64,000 nt of DNA from Alentia gelatinosa (Eukaryota > Annelida > Polychaeta > Phyllodocida > Polynoidae): NCBI GenBank assembly GCA_950022655.1, contig OX465587.1, positions 24,307,716 through 24,371,715 of the forward strand, given 5' to 3'. Position 1 is the first letter of the stretch. Every line of letters starts with the position of its first letter. The translations under genes were made by a program, and so were the position numbers. The notes beneath the pieces are model-generated. The model had not been told where the DNA came from. It saw only the letters and a list, made by a program, of their open reading frames with translations, and ran no database searches. Below, piece after piece: positions 24,101 to 35,400 of the stretch.

Positions 24101-25593
24101 CTTTCAGCGACTATTATTCAATTTGAAACTTTATCCTTTTCCCCATTAATTCTGTTGTTCACGATTAGAGCGAGGTAGGCATTAGAATGCAATCTATGAT
24201 ATATCATGATAATTCCTTTTGCATAAAATCTGTCTGCGCGCAATATACTAAATTTGAAAGTATATAAATTGATAGACTTTCATGTTAACCATATAATGCA
24301 CGATTTTGACAATTACATCCTCTTTGTATGCTGTATTAGAACTCCTCGTACGCATTTCATGTAGCAATATTTTTCTCGTTTCTGAGAAAGTAACGGTTTT
24401 TATTATACCCAATTCAGACCTAAAATACTGCGTATTCCTTTAGGGATATTGACGACAGAGGGACTGTAATATCACCCAGCTTCCTAGATAACTAATTATC
24501 GGTATTCCTAGCTCGTCTCCCTTTAATTATTTTCTATTAATAAAATGGTACTATGTAATTGGCAATTTTGGGTCCTTTGTATTTCATAAATCAGATACAA
24601 AAAAATAAGATTGGACATAATTGGTAAACTATGGTATTAGTAACATTAACCGCCGATTGAACCCAGCATATATCACTTTTATAATTAAACTACTGATAGT
24701 TATGAATCTCTTAAAGGTATATATCCTACGATACCCAGGGGCACCACCTTGTGATTTTCTAATATTGACAATTATCATTTCAAACCGGTTCCTCTGGTTT
24801 TTTCTAATACCAAATGACTGTTATATAAAATGTTAATGAGTTTTACATAACCCAAAAGGTACCCTAAGCCAATTCACATTTGACTGACCAATATAGGGAA
24901 TATTATATACCCCGGTAATTTTCTAAAATTCTTTAAACAAAAAGGACAGTGACCTACGAGTTTTAAAACTTCAATGTTTAGCATTATACATATACTCGAG
25001 TCTGTAAAAGATTGAGGAAAATGCTATGGGTATTATTAAGTGAAAATAAACTTTTTTATACTGTATATATTCTAATCATATTCTAATTATGATGTAATCA
25101 TGACATTTACTAGCATGGTGACCCCAATTATTAGAATTAGCGATGTGTTCTATAGCGCTAGGAGATTATCATTTGGAATTTCCAGGAAATTGACATGGGT
25201 TTTGATTTTCATTATAAATTGTCCGATATACCTTTAAATAATACGTGTACATCCTACATATCAACATAGTATCATTTTCTCCCTGTAGTTGGAATCGGTA
25301 TCCTATACAAAACAACAGACCGGGGTTGTGTCGAACAACCAGCTTCACAGACGCTGATCGGATGTACGGACGACCTGCCATCTACCGGAACGATACAGAA
25401 CCTCATCAAGCAGGGACTAGATAACGTCTTGTCGGACGTGAAGTTCTCCGGCAAAGTGTGTTACAACAACAACGGCTATGGAATCGTGACGAAGGAGGGA
25501 CTCGTGGCCAGTGCCGACAGACCCGGACAGCCCAGTTTGTTTATGATGTTAATGTTCAGCTTTATTACCATACTTACAAAATGTATTTTGTGA
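21051..25593 (+). CDS. anchored secreted protein with two eight-cysteine domains, gene A (5' end incomplete)
   Basis: Six exons assemble in one frame with GT-AG borders: 21051-21113, 21277-21350, 22214-22379, 22755-22964, 23563-23790, 25289-25593 (stop TGA). The phases between them are 1, 0, 1, 1, 1. The first exon encodes a hydrophobic signal core (SIIILIIVTLGCF). It begins in phase 1 and has no ATG, so a start exon further upstream is missing here. Each domain has Cys in the order C-x2-C, C, C, C, C, C, C-Tyr. Shared motifs are ECxMxNPxxD, (K/A)C(G)xxxGxV and FSG..CY. The C-terminus (PSLFMMLMFSFITI and on) is hydrophobic to the end, as in GPI signals. The family is not recognised. It is Ly6/uPAR-like in its C-x2-C start, anchoring and repeats, but lacks the CCxxxxCN ending. 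Gene B, 3.8 kb downstream, is its paralogue. Confidence 0.8.
21277..21350 (+). CDS. gene A exon with first C-x2-C (domain 1)
   Basis: Flanked by TTTTTACAG and GTATGA. It encodes ADNPTRCFKCFYYEASNDN and on, in phase 1 to 0. It corresponds to gene B exon 29979-30070. Confidence 0.8.
22214..22379 (+). CDS. gene A exon, domain 1 cysteines 3-5
   Basis: Acceptor GATTTTAG, donor GTAAGC. It encodes HEECKMDNPNQDKF, VVTC and NKCGLVSGRV, in phase 0 to 1. Confidence 0.85.
22755..22964 (+). CDS. gene A exon, domain 1 cysteines 6-8
   Basis: Acceptor CGTTCAG, donor GTATGT. It encodes VRDCVLVPKG, SGCKQGTTISEPVKYLL and FSGETCYD, in phase 1 to 1. Confidence 0.85.
23563..23790 (+). CDS. gene A exon, domain 2 cysteines 1-5
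   Basis: Acceptor GTCTTTCAG, donor GTGAGT. It encodes LQCVSCTRR, HECLMENPDDKYELGSRIC and AACGIIGGEV. Domain 2 keeps these parts in one exon, whereas domain 1 splits them with a phase-0 intron. Confidence 0.88.
25289..25593 (+). CDS. gene A last exon: domain 2 cysteines 6-8 and C-terminal anchor signal
   Basis: Acceptor CTCCCTGTAG. It encodes RGCVEQP, LIGCTDDLPSTG, FSGKVCYNNN, a short linker, and a terminal hydrophobic segment ending at the stop. Small residues (VASADRPG) before it could serve as a GPI attachment site. Confidence 0.85.
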
Positions 25594-25844
25594 GTGTCCA
25601 CAGACTTTGTTTATGCCAGAGTGTGATCAACAGTAGCTCAATATTGCCTCTACAACATTGATGGTTACTTCCGCATGGAAGGGAATACTTCAAAGGGTAA
25701 AGTGATATGCGTTTGGATGATACAAATGGATATATATATATATATATATATTTACAGTTTATGTGTGTTTCATCTCCTTCATGTTCTATATTGTAAATGG
25801 TCATATTTTGTGGCCTTTGGAGATTAGAGGGAGACTATGTTCCG

Positions 25845-25961
25845 GTTAGAGAAAGTCAAAGTTACGAGGAAAGGCTTGGAAAGATTACTGCCCAAGGCCT
25901 TGGCAGCGGACAGTAATTTTTCCAAGCCTTACCGAGTAACTTTGACTTTCTTTCACCGGTA
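25845..25961. mobile_element. hairpin palindrome, ~115 bp
   Basis: CCGGTTAGAGAAAGTCAAAG pairs with the right arm CTTTGACTTTCTTTCACCGG. The inner arms AGGCTTGGAAAGATTACTG and CAGTAATTTTTCCAAGCCTT also pair. A MITE-like structure 250 nt after gene A. Confidence 0.7.
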
Positions 25962-26326
25962 CTTGGATTCCATATTCCTCTATGCCTTCAAATATCGATA
26001 AGAATGGTTATTTCTTTACCTACCATAGTGTAAGAAGCCATGGCCAACGTTATTGAGTAACTCAAATGTGTATATTTGCGTCCCGCCCGTTTTTTTCGCC
26101 CATTTCATAGCAATGATGCAGATTGCTATGCAGGTCATAGCGGCATCGATATAACATGTTTACATATTGCAGGCTTCGCAATCGCAGTGATTGCAATCTC
26201 AACGATTATTCCTATTCCTCTCTTGTTCTTAGAAAACCATGGTTGCCTTGACCTAGTGAATGAGGTGCAAGGAATCGTTAATACAGTGCATTAGTCAATC
26301 ATATCGTCCATAAAAATCATGTGGTC

Positions 26327-26392
26327 AGCCTGGGACTAAAACATCAGCCCTGGACAAAAACTTCAGCCTGGGACGAAAACGTCAGGCTGGTA
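26327..26392. repeat. short tandem repeat CAGCCTGGGACNAAAAC
   Basis: Three to four degenerate units of about 19 bp. Confidence 0.6.
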
Positions 26393-26399
26393 CATAACT

Positions 26400-27570
26400 C
26401 ATAATTACTGTACCCCTAGCAGCAGTATGTAACCATAGATTGCATATAGGAATATGGGTATATAGGAATTAGATATACAGGTTCCCCACGAATTTAGTAA
26501 ATATCACAGGCACCCGATTAAGACACATAGCAGATCATCTAGTTCAGTTAATTATCACCTTTGTATGTTTAATAGAGTACCAGACAATAGATGTTAATTA
26601 ATATACACATTCCTTACTGTTTAAGGAAGAGGTAGGGTGGGGGTGGTCACTATAATTCATTAGATCTATCCAATAGGGAGGATAGAATTATTTCACACAA
26701 AGTTTTCCCATTTATACCTGTTCTTAGAATTCCAACGGATGTGATAATCATGTGCAATATACATATATTCTAGTGCACAATTCTTGAGTACAAAGTACTT
26801 ATTTGTAATAAAACAACTTACAAAATACAGTCCTGGGAATTATGTTGACAAATATTTTACATTGTTGCAAGTATCATGAAATCATTAAATCCTGTTCGTT
26901 GAGCGCAACTACTGCCCACTACAACTTAACCAGATTTTGAGAATCTTCAATGGACTCCCTACATTACAACATCTGAGGAATGGAACCATACCATAGAAAT
27001 TCCACACCATAACCATCAATCATGTCGATGGATTTAATGTGATTTTCAGATGAAAAGTAATAAAGAAGATATCGGAAAATACAGAAAAATTTTGCTCCCG
27101 AAAAGGCAAAGACAGTGCCCTTCCTTTGACATTTGTGCTGACTAACAATTGATGTAGCGAATCATTTAAAAGAAATCGGTCATCCTCTGTTTGCCTAGTT
27201 TCATGTGCGTTGTCATCAATTCATTTCAATTGAAGAAATTTGCAATCATCAGTCACATTCAATAGGCTTGGCGTTGGGACCGTTGGCATCGACTTAATTG
27301 ATTCGTTCTCGATCCATTCAAGAACCACCTTAAAAGCGAGCGACCATGAAGTATTTTGTTTAACATGTACTTTAGTCAACACATGGGAATGAAAGAAGAA
27401 CTCTCTACGGATGCATACGACTATAGTTCAGAGCTCATGCATGCATATATATATTTACATGACCTTTCCCAGATTGCAGACTAGTCGAGACTTATTATCC
27501 ATCTAGTGTCCCCAGAGGTTATGTTACAACGCCTGTAATCTCCTGGTCAACAGGAGATTCCGACCACAAA
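26400..27570. other. intergenic region between genes A and B, left part
   Basis: No supported coding sequence. An AATAAA at 26807-26812 could serve gene A but lies 1.2 kb past its stop. Confidence 0.4.
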
Positions 27571-27990
27571 GAATTTCCGACAAGAGACTCCGGAAAAATA
27601 GTCCCATCCAAAATGAGGTCAAATCATCGTGTACTTCACAAAACATTTCTTGAATGCTCATTTCATATCAATTGTGCATAATCAGTTAAAGCAATCTTAT
27701 TTGCCATTAAAAATCACGGTCATAAACCGTTTTGCAGCTTTAAAATAGCAAACTATGTAGATGACGTCAGGCTACACCGAATTACATATATACCACCAAG
27801 CTTAATAGTGCTGCGGCATTATGGCGTTATCTGGAACCATATATTTCTTGCAATATGCATTTTATTTCAATATAACTGTTATCAATCATTTACGTAGACA
27901 CATAATCAAATAACGACTGGTTTTGTGTACGAGAGAATGTAATCCCCCAGTAGTTGATCACGTAATTGTCATATATGTATTCAATCGCTA
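27570..27990 (+). repeat. interspersed repeat family S, copy 1
   Basis: Shares blocks with 33590-33990: ATGAGGTCAAATCATC, TCATATCAATT, CGTTTTGCA, CCACCA.GCTT, and ACGACTGGTTTTGTGTAC. No coding capacity was seen. Confidence 0.6.
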
Positions 27991-29404
27991 TTAGATCACC
28001 TAGCGCAATACCTGATGACGCTTTGTTTTGAATTCTTAATTTAATTTCTGAAGTAGTTATCTAAAACAAGATGTTTAGTCAAATGAATGCACTCCTAAAA
28101 TCTGACATTAAAAAGGGCATACCACTGATTGGGATTTAGAAATACAATTAGCAGAAACAGGACTACATTTGGCACAGAAAGTTAACACATACTCAACGGC
28201 TTTCAGTTGAATTACCTCCACGTCAATTTGATTAGAGGAGCCTAAGTTCATATTCGACATCAGAACTTTTTATGACAATTAAGACATTCCCATTTTGATG
28301 AAATTAGCGTCGCGAAGTTCTGCTGAGCTGAATCACTATAGTCTGAGCAACGATCTAACCAGAGAAGTATATGATTGACAAGTAGATTTACAACGTCTCC
28401 CATTTAACCGTATAAAGCACGTTTTAAATATAGGAGTGGTATGTATAATGAAGACAACCTCCTCATTGGTATGGTTTGGGTTGTTTGGGTAGTTTAACGT
28501 CCAATCCGTTTGTACGGTATGTCATATCAACTTCCGATATTCAAAGCTCATATGAAATTTCACATTAGGAACAGAGTGATCTTTCATTCAATATACCCCG
28601 TTAAGATATCAAATATGCATTAATCGATGGTCTCTCCGGCCCCTGGTGGGGGCATCGCAATTTGAACCTCTTTCCTGACCTAGTTTTCTTTAGCGTATTT
28701 ACATATAAACGTCGTGGCTATTACCGGATCATTATCAATATCTGTGATGTGTTACTCATGGTCTATATTGGTCACTATCACATCAGGTGTATCCAGGCTA
28801 TAACAATGATAAAAAGACAAACATGAGTATACGCTCTATAAGCTTAAAACGGGACACAGACAGTGAACGGCAACACTCATAATAATGCTAACCCACCCCA
28901 GTTCTCATCCCTGATCTGGCGCTTTCAATGAGTCCCGGTCCATCAGCCTCACACCATTAACCACCACCATTACGGGCACAGAGAGGCTCGAGCGATGACA
29001 CCATTGGGCGAGATGCACTTTTACCCTCGACCTACACACAAGGGGGTCAGAGAGTATGGTGGAGGGTGCCTGCCGTATCGTAATAGAAGTGATTGTGGGG
29101 GATACGTGTCCAAGACAGGGTGAGGCCGGCTCGGTGAGGATAAGTCTGATCCTGAATGGTAAACAGGAAGGCACGTTATCACAGTGGATAACACGTTGGT
29201 GATTCGGTAAGTTGTTCATCTATTTTTTTCTTTATGATAAATTTGATATTTGCATATTTAAAGAAGAATATGTCTATGACTACAAATCGATTGCATCCCG
29301 ATTCCCCTTCATCTGGTGGATCGTTCGCTGCATGGCCAATACACTATACACAGCGATACGCCGGTATAGGTCTTTCAGCCTTTATGTGTTTTAGGTTGGT
29401 GGTC
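27991..29404. other. intergenic stretch upstream of gene B
   Basis: The GC-richer patch 28905-29200 has open frames on both strands but no recognised domain or splice structure. The gene B promoter should lie in this region; no clear core motif was identified. Confidence 0.35.
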
Positions 29405-29468
29405 ATGGAAGGCCCGCTATTTATCACAGTGTTCCTCGCCGCTGTTTTGGGTTTTCTGAGTCCACCAG
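29405..29468 (+). CDS. gene B start codon and signal-peptide exon
   Basis: ATG followed by a hydrophobic stretch. Donor CCACCAG/GTAAGG, phase 1. Confidence 0.85.
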
Positions 29469-32400
29469 GTAAGGCTTTTATATATATATACTACAAGTGT
29501 AACGTTTTACCTTCATTTACTGAAATTCTATCCGTCGGTAATATAGCTTACTTCTGGAGAAAAATCTCTTTGTATACCCGCTATCGTGCGAGAGACTCTT
29601 TATATTATCCCATGTAATGCTATGTGACATTACCCCTGACATATATCCGATCTATGTATTTTTCATCTAGAGATAATTCCATTCGTATATATACATGTAT
29701 CTATATGTATACAAGGAGGAATGTTTCGTAGCACTCATGATTGGGTATGATATTCCATGAAATAAATATTCGTGATGTACTCAAGGCAGGGTTATGTGCA
29801 ATCGAACAGCCAGGAAGGGGAAGCATCAAATTCAAATGAATATATAACAATACATTTTAATGGAAATGTGTCTTTGTTATACGAGAATTCATTTATAAAA
29901 GTTATCATTAGAATCTGACTTAATATATACATGTACATGTATTGGATGCTTATGATCTTTATCAAATATTTTACACAGTGACAGGCATTCGATGTTATCA
30001 CTGTGACCATAATGAAGTATCGTCTGGAAACAATTTTATTCTATCATTTCTCCTACAACAAATGAGTAAGGTACGACACACAAATCTAAAATCACTATCG
30101 TTCACAACTATTACTATCAGCAAGTGTGATAATTCTTCAAACTTATCGTTTATGTCGTTATTGCATAGCTTTTCGCCATGATATTGGAGCCTCTCCTAAC
30201 ATTTCTTATACATTCCTGTTTAATATGTAGATGATTGTCTGACATGTTTTAGACATACCCTAATCCTACTATAATTTCGGTCTAGCGAACACCAAGGTTT
30301 AATGGGGCAAAAAGAAATTATTCTAATAATTACGCCCGCATCCCACACCAAACCTTTAAACCTAATAAGGCATTTTAAACCTACTACCTTAACATACAAT
30401 AGCATACGCTGATATCTGATACCTCCTATTTACTCAAGTTCTCAGGAAAGGTATCTAGTAGTGCTATTTCCCCCTCCAAATCCGTCTTTAAATTCTGAGG
30501 GTTGCTGTTACCAACAGGTAGACCATCCCGAGTGTAAACTGAAGAAGCGGCGAGACCGGTATTTTGTCGACATCATTGAATGCCCGCAGTCCTCGGACTA
30601 TGGTACCAAGTACGTCTGTGGGACAGTCAGAGGCACCGTCTCTGGAAAATGGGAAGGTAAGGGATCCTTAAAGCTGTCATAAAGTAATCACTCCTTGAGA
30701 ATATCATGAACAGATTTAAGACCCGCCCCTCTCTCTCAGGTTTCTGTGAATAGCGGTCAGTTCACCTGGAACACACAGCTGGAGCCGTGAGGGCAGGGGG
30801 TATAAAGGGCACACTGCACCGCTAAAGCAACCTACGGAAACAGGTTTTGCGGCACAATAAACCGGAGCGGCGCAGTGTGGTATAAAGGGGTCTTACAGTG
30901 TGGAGTGTTAATTAGTTCTCAATGGGGTACACTACTAGCAAGAGGTGGAGCATGGGCACGTATCCAGGTAGAGCATGGATTCCTCGTGAGTGCAGTTCTT
31001 ATTGCTGTACAAGAAGTAGATTTCGACGGTACAGTGATATATGTACAACTAGGTATGATAATATCCCGACATAATGCTAACAATTGTAGGGGACCTGTAC
31101 AAGTCTACTAGGACGCCTTTCTAAGTATAGCTGCGGCCGGGAGCTCCAAGTAAGCTGTCTCGCAGGTCTATGAGGCCTGTTTACCAGCCGCTTGCGAGGT
31201 CACCAGCTGTGTGCTATTCCTGACACTCTGTTGGGACCAGTCTAAACGGGTTTTCCAGCTCCAAGGGCAGTACCCAGCAGAATAGACTGGTCCTGAAGGG
31301 TAAGCTGGGAACTAGCGGGATCAACTGGTCTGCTAGGTACCAGACTTACATCGAATACCCAGTGAGGAACCAGCAAGGTCCTTGCACATGCTCAGTGAGG
31401 ACATGGGCTGTATATATAAGCAGCCTGCTGTGGCTTACTGAAACACACTGGGGTGTGGAGAGACTATGTGCGGTCTCTCTACACGGCTCTGTCTCTGCTC
31501 TCCACTATAGGGGCTAGATCTCCGGACTAGCTAGTGACCAATGTGGGTTCCCTAGTGGTGGAGTCAGAGTATCCCAGTTCTCTCGAGGAGAAGGTTGACT
31601 ATCAGGTCTCCTTTCCAGATAGAGTTCTGGGGTCCCAAGAGAAGAGCAGGGTGGTGGTGTTCACCTGCCAAAGGGAGGAGCGGAGAACTTCCTTTAGAGG
31701 TGAGTCTTACCATCCCTGTTATCTTCGAAGGCAGAGCTCCGGTGCTGGGTGGTTGTGGTAAAACACAGCTGCGGGTTTGAGGGTGGGACCAGCACCGAGA
31801 TGGCATTCTGGACCAAAACTGTGGTGGTGCTCGGGAGGAGCTTCGGCTGTACCCGACACCCAACCACTACACATGCATGCTTGACTGTTGTGTTTTGGGC
31901 ACTGCTGTTCATTGGTGTGTCATGGATGACTTTCCAGGCCACCCACTTGATAATAAACAGTCACCCAGATACATGGATATATGGACAGACAATCACACAG
32001 ATACATGGGAAAACAGAAACAGATACTCAATCACAGACACATAGATCAGCAGCTCCACTGATGCATATATCCCGACAGACACATACGGACCCACATAGGC
32101 GTATAGCCACACACAGACACACAAGGTTACTTACTGTTTGCTGTTATTCTTTGTCGATGGTTGTATTTTGGTCTGTCCAATTTTATGTGGATATATTAAG
32201 CGTATTAGATCCATAACAAATCTGGCTGTCCAATTATATCTCTTTAACCCCAACTACTAAGAGGTTCACTGCATTGAGGCATTCACTACGATTTCTCTTG
32301 TCTCTTGACGTAAAGGAGAGAACCATTGCCTTGGATGTATAAATTTTCTCAAAATGATATATTGGCTTCCACACTCTCTCCATATTCGATGCTAACTCTT

Positions 32401-35400
32401 TATTTTTCCGGTATTGAAAAGAAAAGCAATTGCACGGAAACCAGTACATCTGTACTGATTGGATTCAGTATAAATAAAGAACATAAAAAAAGAAAGAATT
32501 TGCCATGAATAACTAACGGCTCAGCCGTCCTTCGTGTTCATAGCCTATTACTTGAGCCCATTCTAGCCTGGAAAGGGTTAAGATCCATTTATGTGTTTTG
32601 TGCACACTGCACTCTAAGTAAGATGGAATGCAACAACCAACCTTGAAAGTTAAAAGTTAAAGAAATGGAAACATACCTTTTTATCCCGGGAAAGGGGAGC
32701 CTATAATAGTTCTATTGGCCGTGCATTCACCACAGTAAACTGAAGAAACAGTCTTGCAATCGTCACGTGTTCGCAATTAATAGGCAATATTTACAGTTGT
32801 GATGCAAAAAATTTACCGCTGTCTTCTAATGTACTTTGGAAATGTAATGGCTTCAGGTTAATTCGAGGTGAATATAATGATTTTGTAATTGGATGTAGTT
32901 TGTTTTCGTTCCTCAAATTCTATTCACCTTCAATGTTCAAATTTGATGGGTATGAAGCTTTGGTTTGGAACCTACCTAATCAATCTCCTCAGTAGAATAT
33001 GCATCGAGGAATAATATCCAAGCCCAAGCCATTGTTGCGTTTGTGCAACGCATACTTTTCTGAGGACTACAATGAACTCTACAACCTCATGGCTCGTTTA
33101 TGTTGGCATGCATTACTTTGCTGGCAGGGGTTTCAGCCCTTTATCACTAAGCGCCCCAACGAAGAGCCGATGGTTGAGGCCCGGCCACGGAGACGCGTCA
33201 CACATCCCTGAATCCATGCGTGCGTCACCCTCAACAATATCACCCCACCAGAAATCTATACATATCCTTTAATGTGTTCATACATTTGATTTATTATCCA
33301 TCATATACAAAATCCCCATTGAAAATGTATGGGGACTCAGTAAACCACTAACGATTGTATAGAAACTGCCAGATAAAATAACCAATGTATACGGATTCCA
33401 ATCATTATGGTATTAAAGCCATTGAATGGGGAAAATAGTCCCTTGGTGTTCTAGAACAAAACAATAATCCTTATTGATATTACATGGTTTTCAAAAGCCA
33501 AAAACCGTCAATAAACACCCTACCTATTATGAAGTTTCTCTAGAAAATGAATAAGGCGCCTGTGATTCACAACCCAGAGATTTTGACATGTCCCCGGGGG
33601 AAGATTCAGGAAAAAACGTTCCATCTATAATGAGGTCAAATCATCATGTTCTTCGAAAAAGGTTTCTTGAGGGTTAATTCATATCAATTATTCAAATCAG
33701 ACATAATAATGCCATTTACTATCAGAGATCACGATAACAAAACGTTTTGCATGCTAAAAACACGGAAGAATTGCAAACTTTGTACTGGCATAAGCCTACA
33801 ACGAATTACCACCATGCTTGGCAGCGCTGTGGCGCTCTCTTGTTATGTAGAACTACATATAATTAGCTTTTTATTGCAATAGACTTGTTACTAATCATAT
33901 AGGTTGATAATAAGTACAACAACGACTGGTTTTGTGTACAAGTGGCTGTCATATCCTCGTAATTGACGACATTGATCGTAAGCAGGAACTGTAGAATATT
34001 TCTCGATGAACATACAAAAGGCAATTGATAAAGCACCCCTCCCCCAACTTTGATATCAAATAGGATAGACATATTTTACCTCAGTACCAATCCTTTATGG
34101 ACAATTATACGTCTTAGCAATATAACCAAGGCTCAGATAGATCCTCCGTGGTAGACGGATGAGCGCAGCTGACGGTTATCAGACACGGTGAAGGTCATTG
34201 GGTACACTGACCTTCTGATATCTGCAGATTAAACGTTGTGAGTTCGAAACTTCTTTGAGAGGACGTGAATCAGAACATGACACAGGAACTGGCAATACTG
34301 GGTAGATATATTTGATTTACATGATTATGAATTTGTACAAAATTATATGAATCAGGGTACTTATATAATTAGAATGATTAGTCATTTAAAAACTACTTTA
34401 GAAATTACGAGTAGTTTTCCATGATTCATAAACTGAATGAAAAGAAGATGAAACGTATTAATAACAATCTTTATGGATATGGTCATCGACAGTAGTAGTA
34501 CTTTAGTTTATATAAAAAAACACATTTTATGCTACAGTTACATGGTGATACGTTGCGAAAAGAAATTACGCTGGAAACGACTCACAGGTCCCACTAGACC
34601 AACAAGTAAAACTTATAGTAGAAGAACATTTTATTACAGTGATTTGTTGACAAGTGTTTGTATCACAAATGTACTAAACAGAATTCTATAAATACATAGT
34701 CTTATGAAAACTCTGTAAATGAAATGAAATATGGCGCAACATTTTCTAACAAGATCAAATAGAAGAACGGACAGTAATCTCAATTTGATTTACTGAAATA
34801 AAGAGATACCTAGATAGAAAAAACCCTTATGTTTTAGTAAGTATATAGCACCACCTTTCTCTGGAGAAAACAAAAGATTGCATAGACCTGAAGTCATCTT
34901 AGTCTCTTTTACTCTTTAGGAGCGCAGAATATATATTTGATGATAGCAATTTTGCCCAACCTTGTATTTCTCTGTAGGCCACATTTGGCCTGTATCCCCG
35001 TCCCCTTCACTGGGGACATCCTGGTCGTCCCGGGGATTTCAGCCTGGTATATTATGTAATACTTTCCTCTCCCCCACGCGTGTAGGTGGCAGTAGGCGTA
35101 TCGAAAACGCCCCCTGAAATTATAACTTATAAATGTTGATCACGTGGGTCTCCTCTCCTACCAGTGCTTACAAACCTCTGGACGTATTCCTCATGTAATT
35201 TCTCCGCTCTGTCCGCTTTTGTACGTCTGTGTGAGTTTGAATAAATCATCAGTCAGTTCCTGTTCTGGTTTCATGCCCGCGACACCTCTCCATTCTTCCT
35301 TTATTGAGCGTGGACCACACACCCATATCTACTCTGCTGGAAGGTTAGAGTGGTCACATAGACTTCCAGCTTGCTCCAAAAATCTATCCCTTCACTATCT

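Noticed and set aside
28905..29219. 104-codon minus-strand frame upstream of gene B
   Set aside because: No domain or splice structure recognised. The GC-rich patch alone explains the open frame.
34140..34260. tRNA-derived SINE, because of an AGTTCGAAAC B-box-like string
   Set aside because: The A box and cloverleaf pairing are not convincing by eye.
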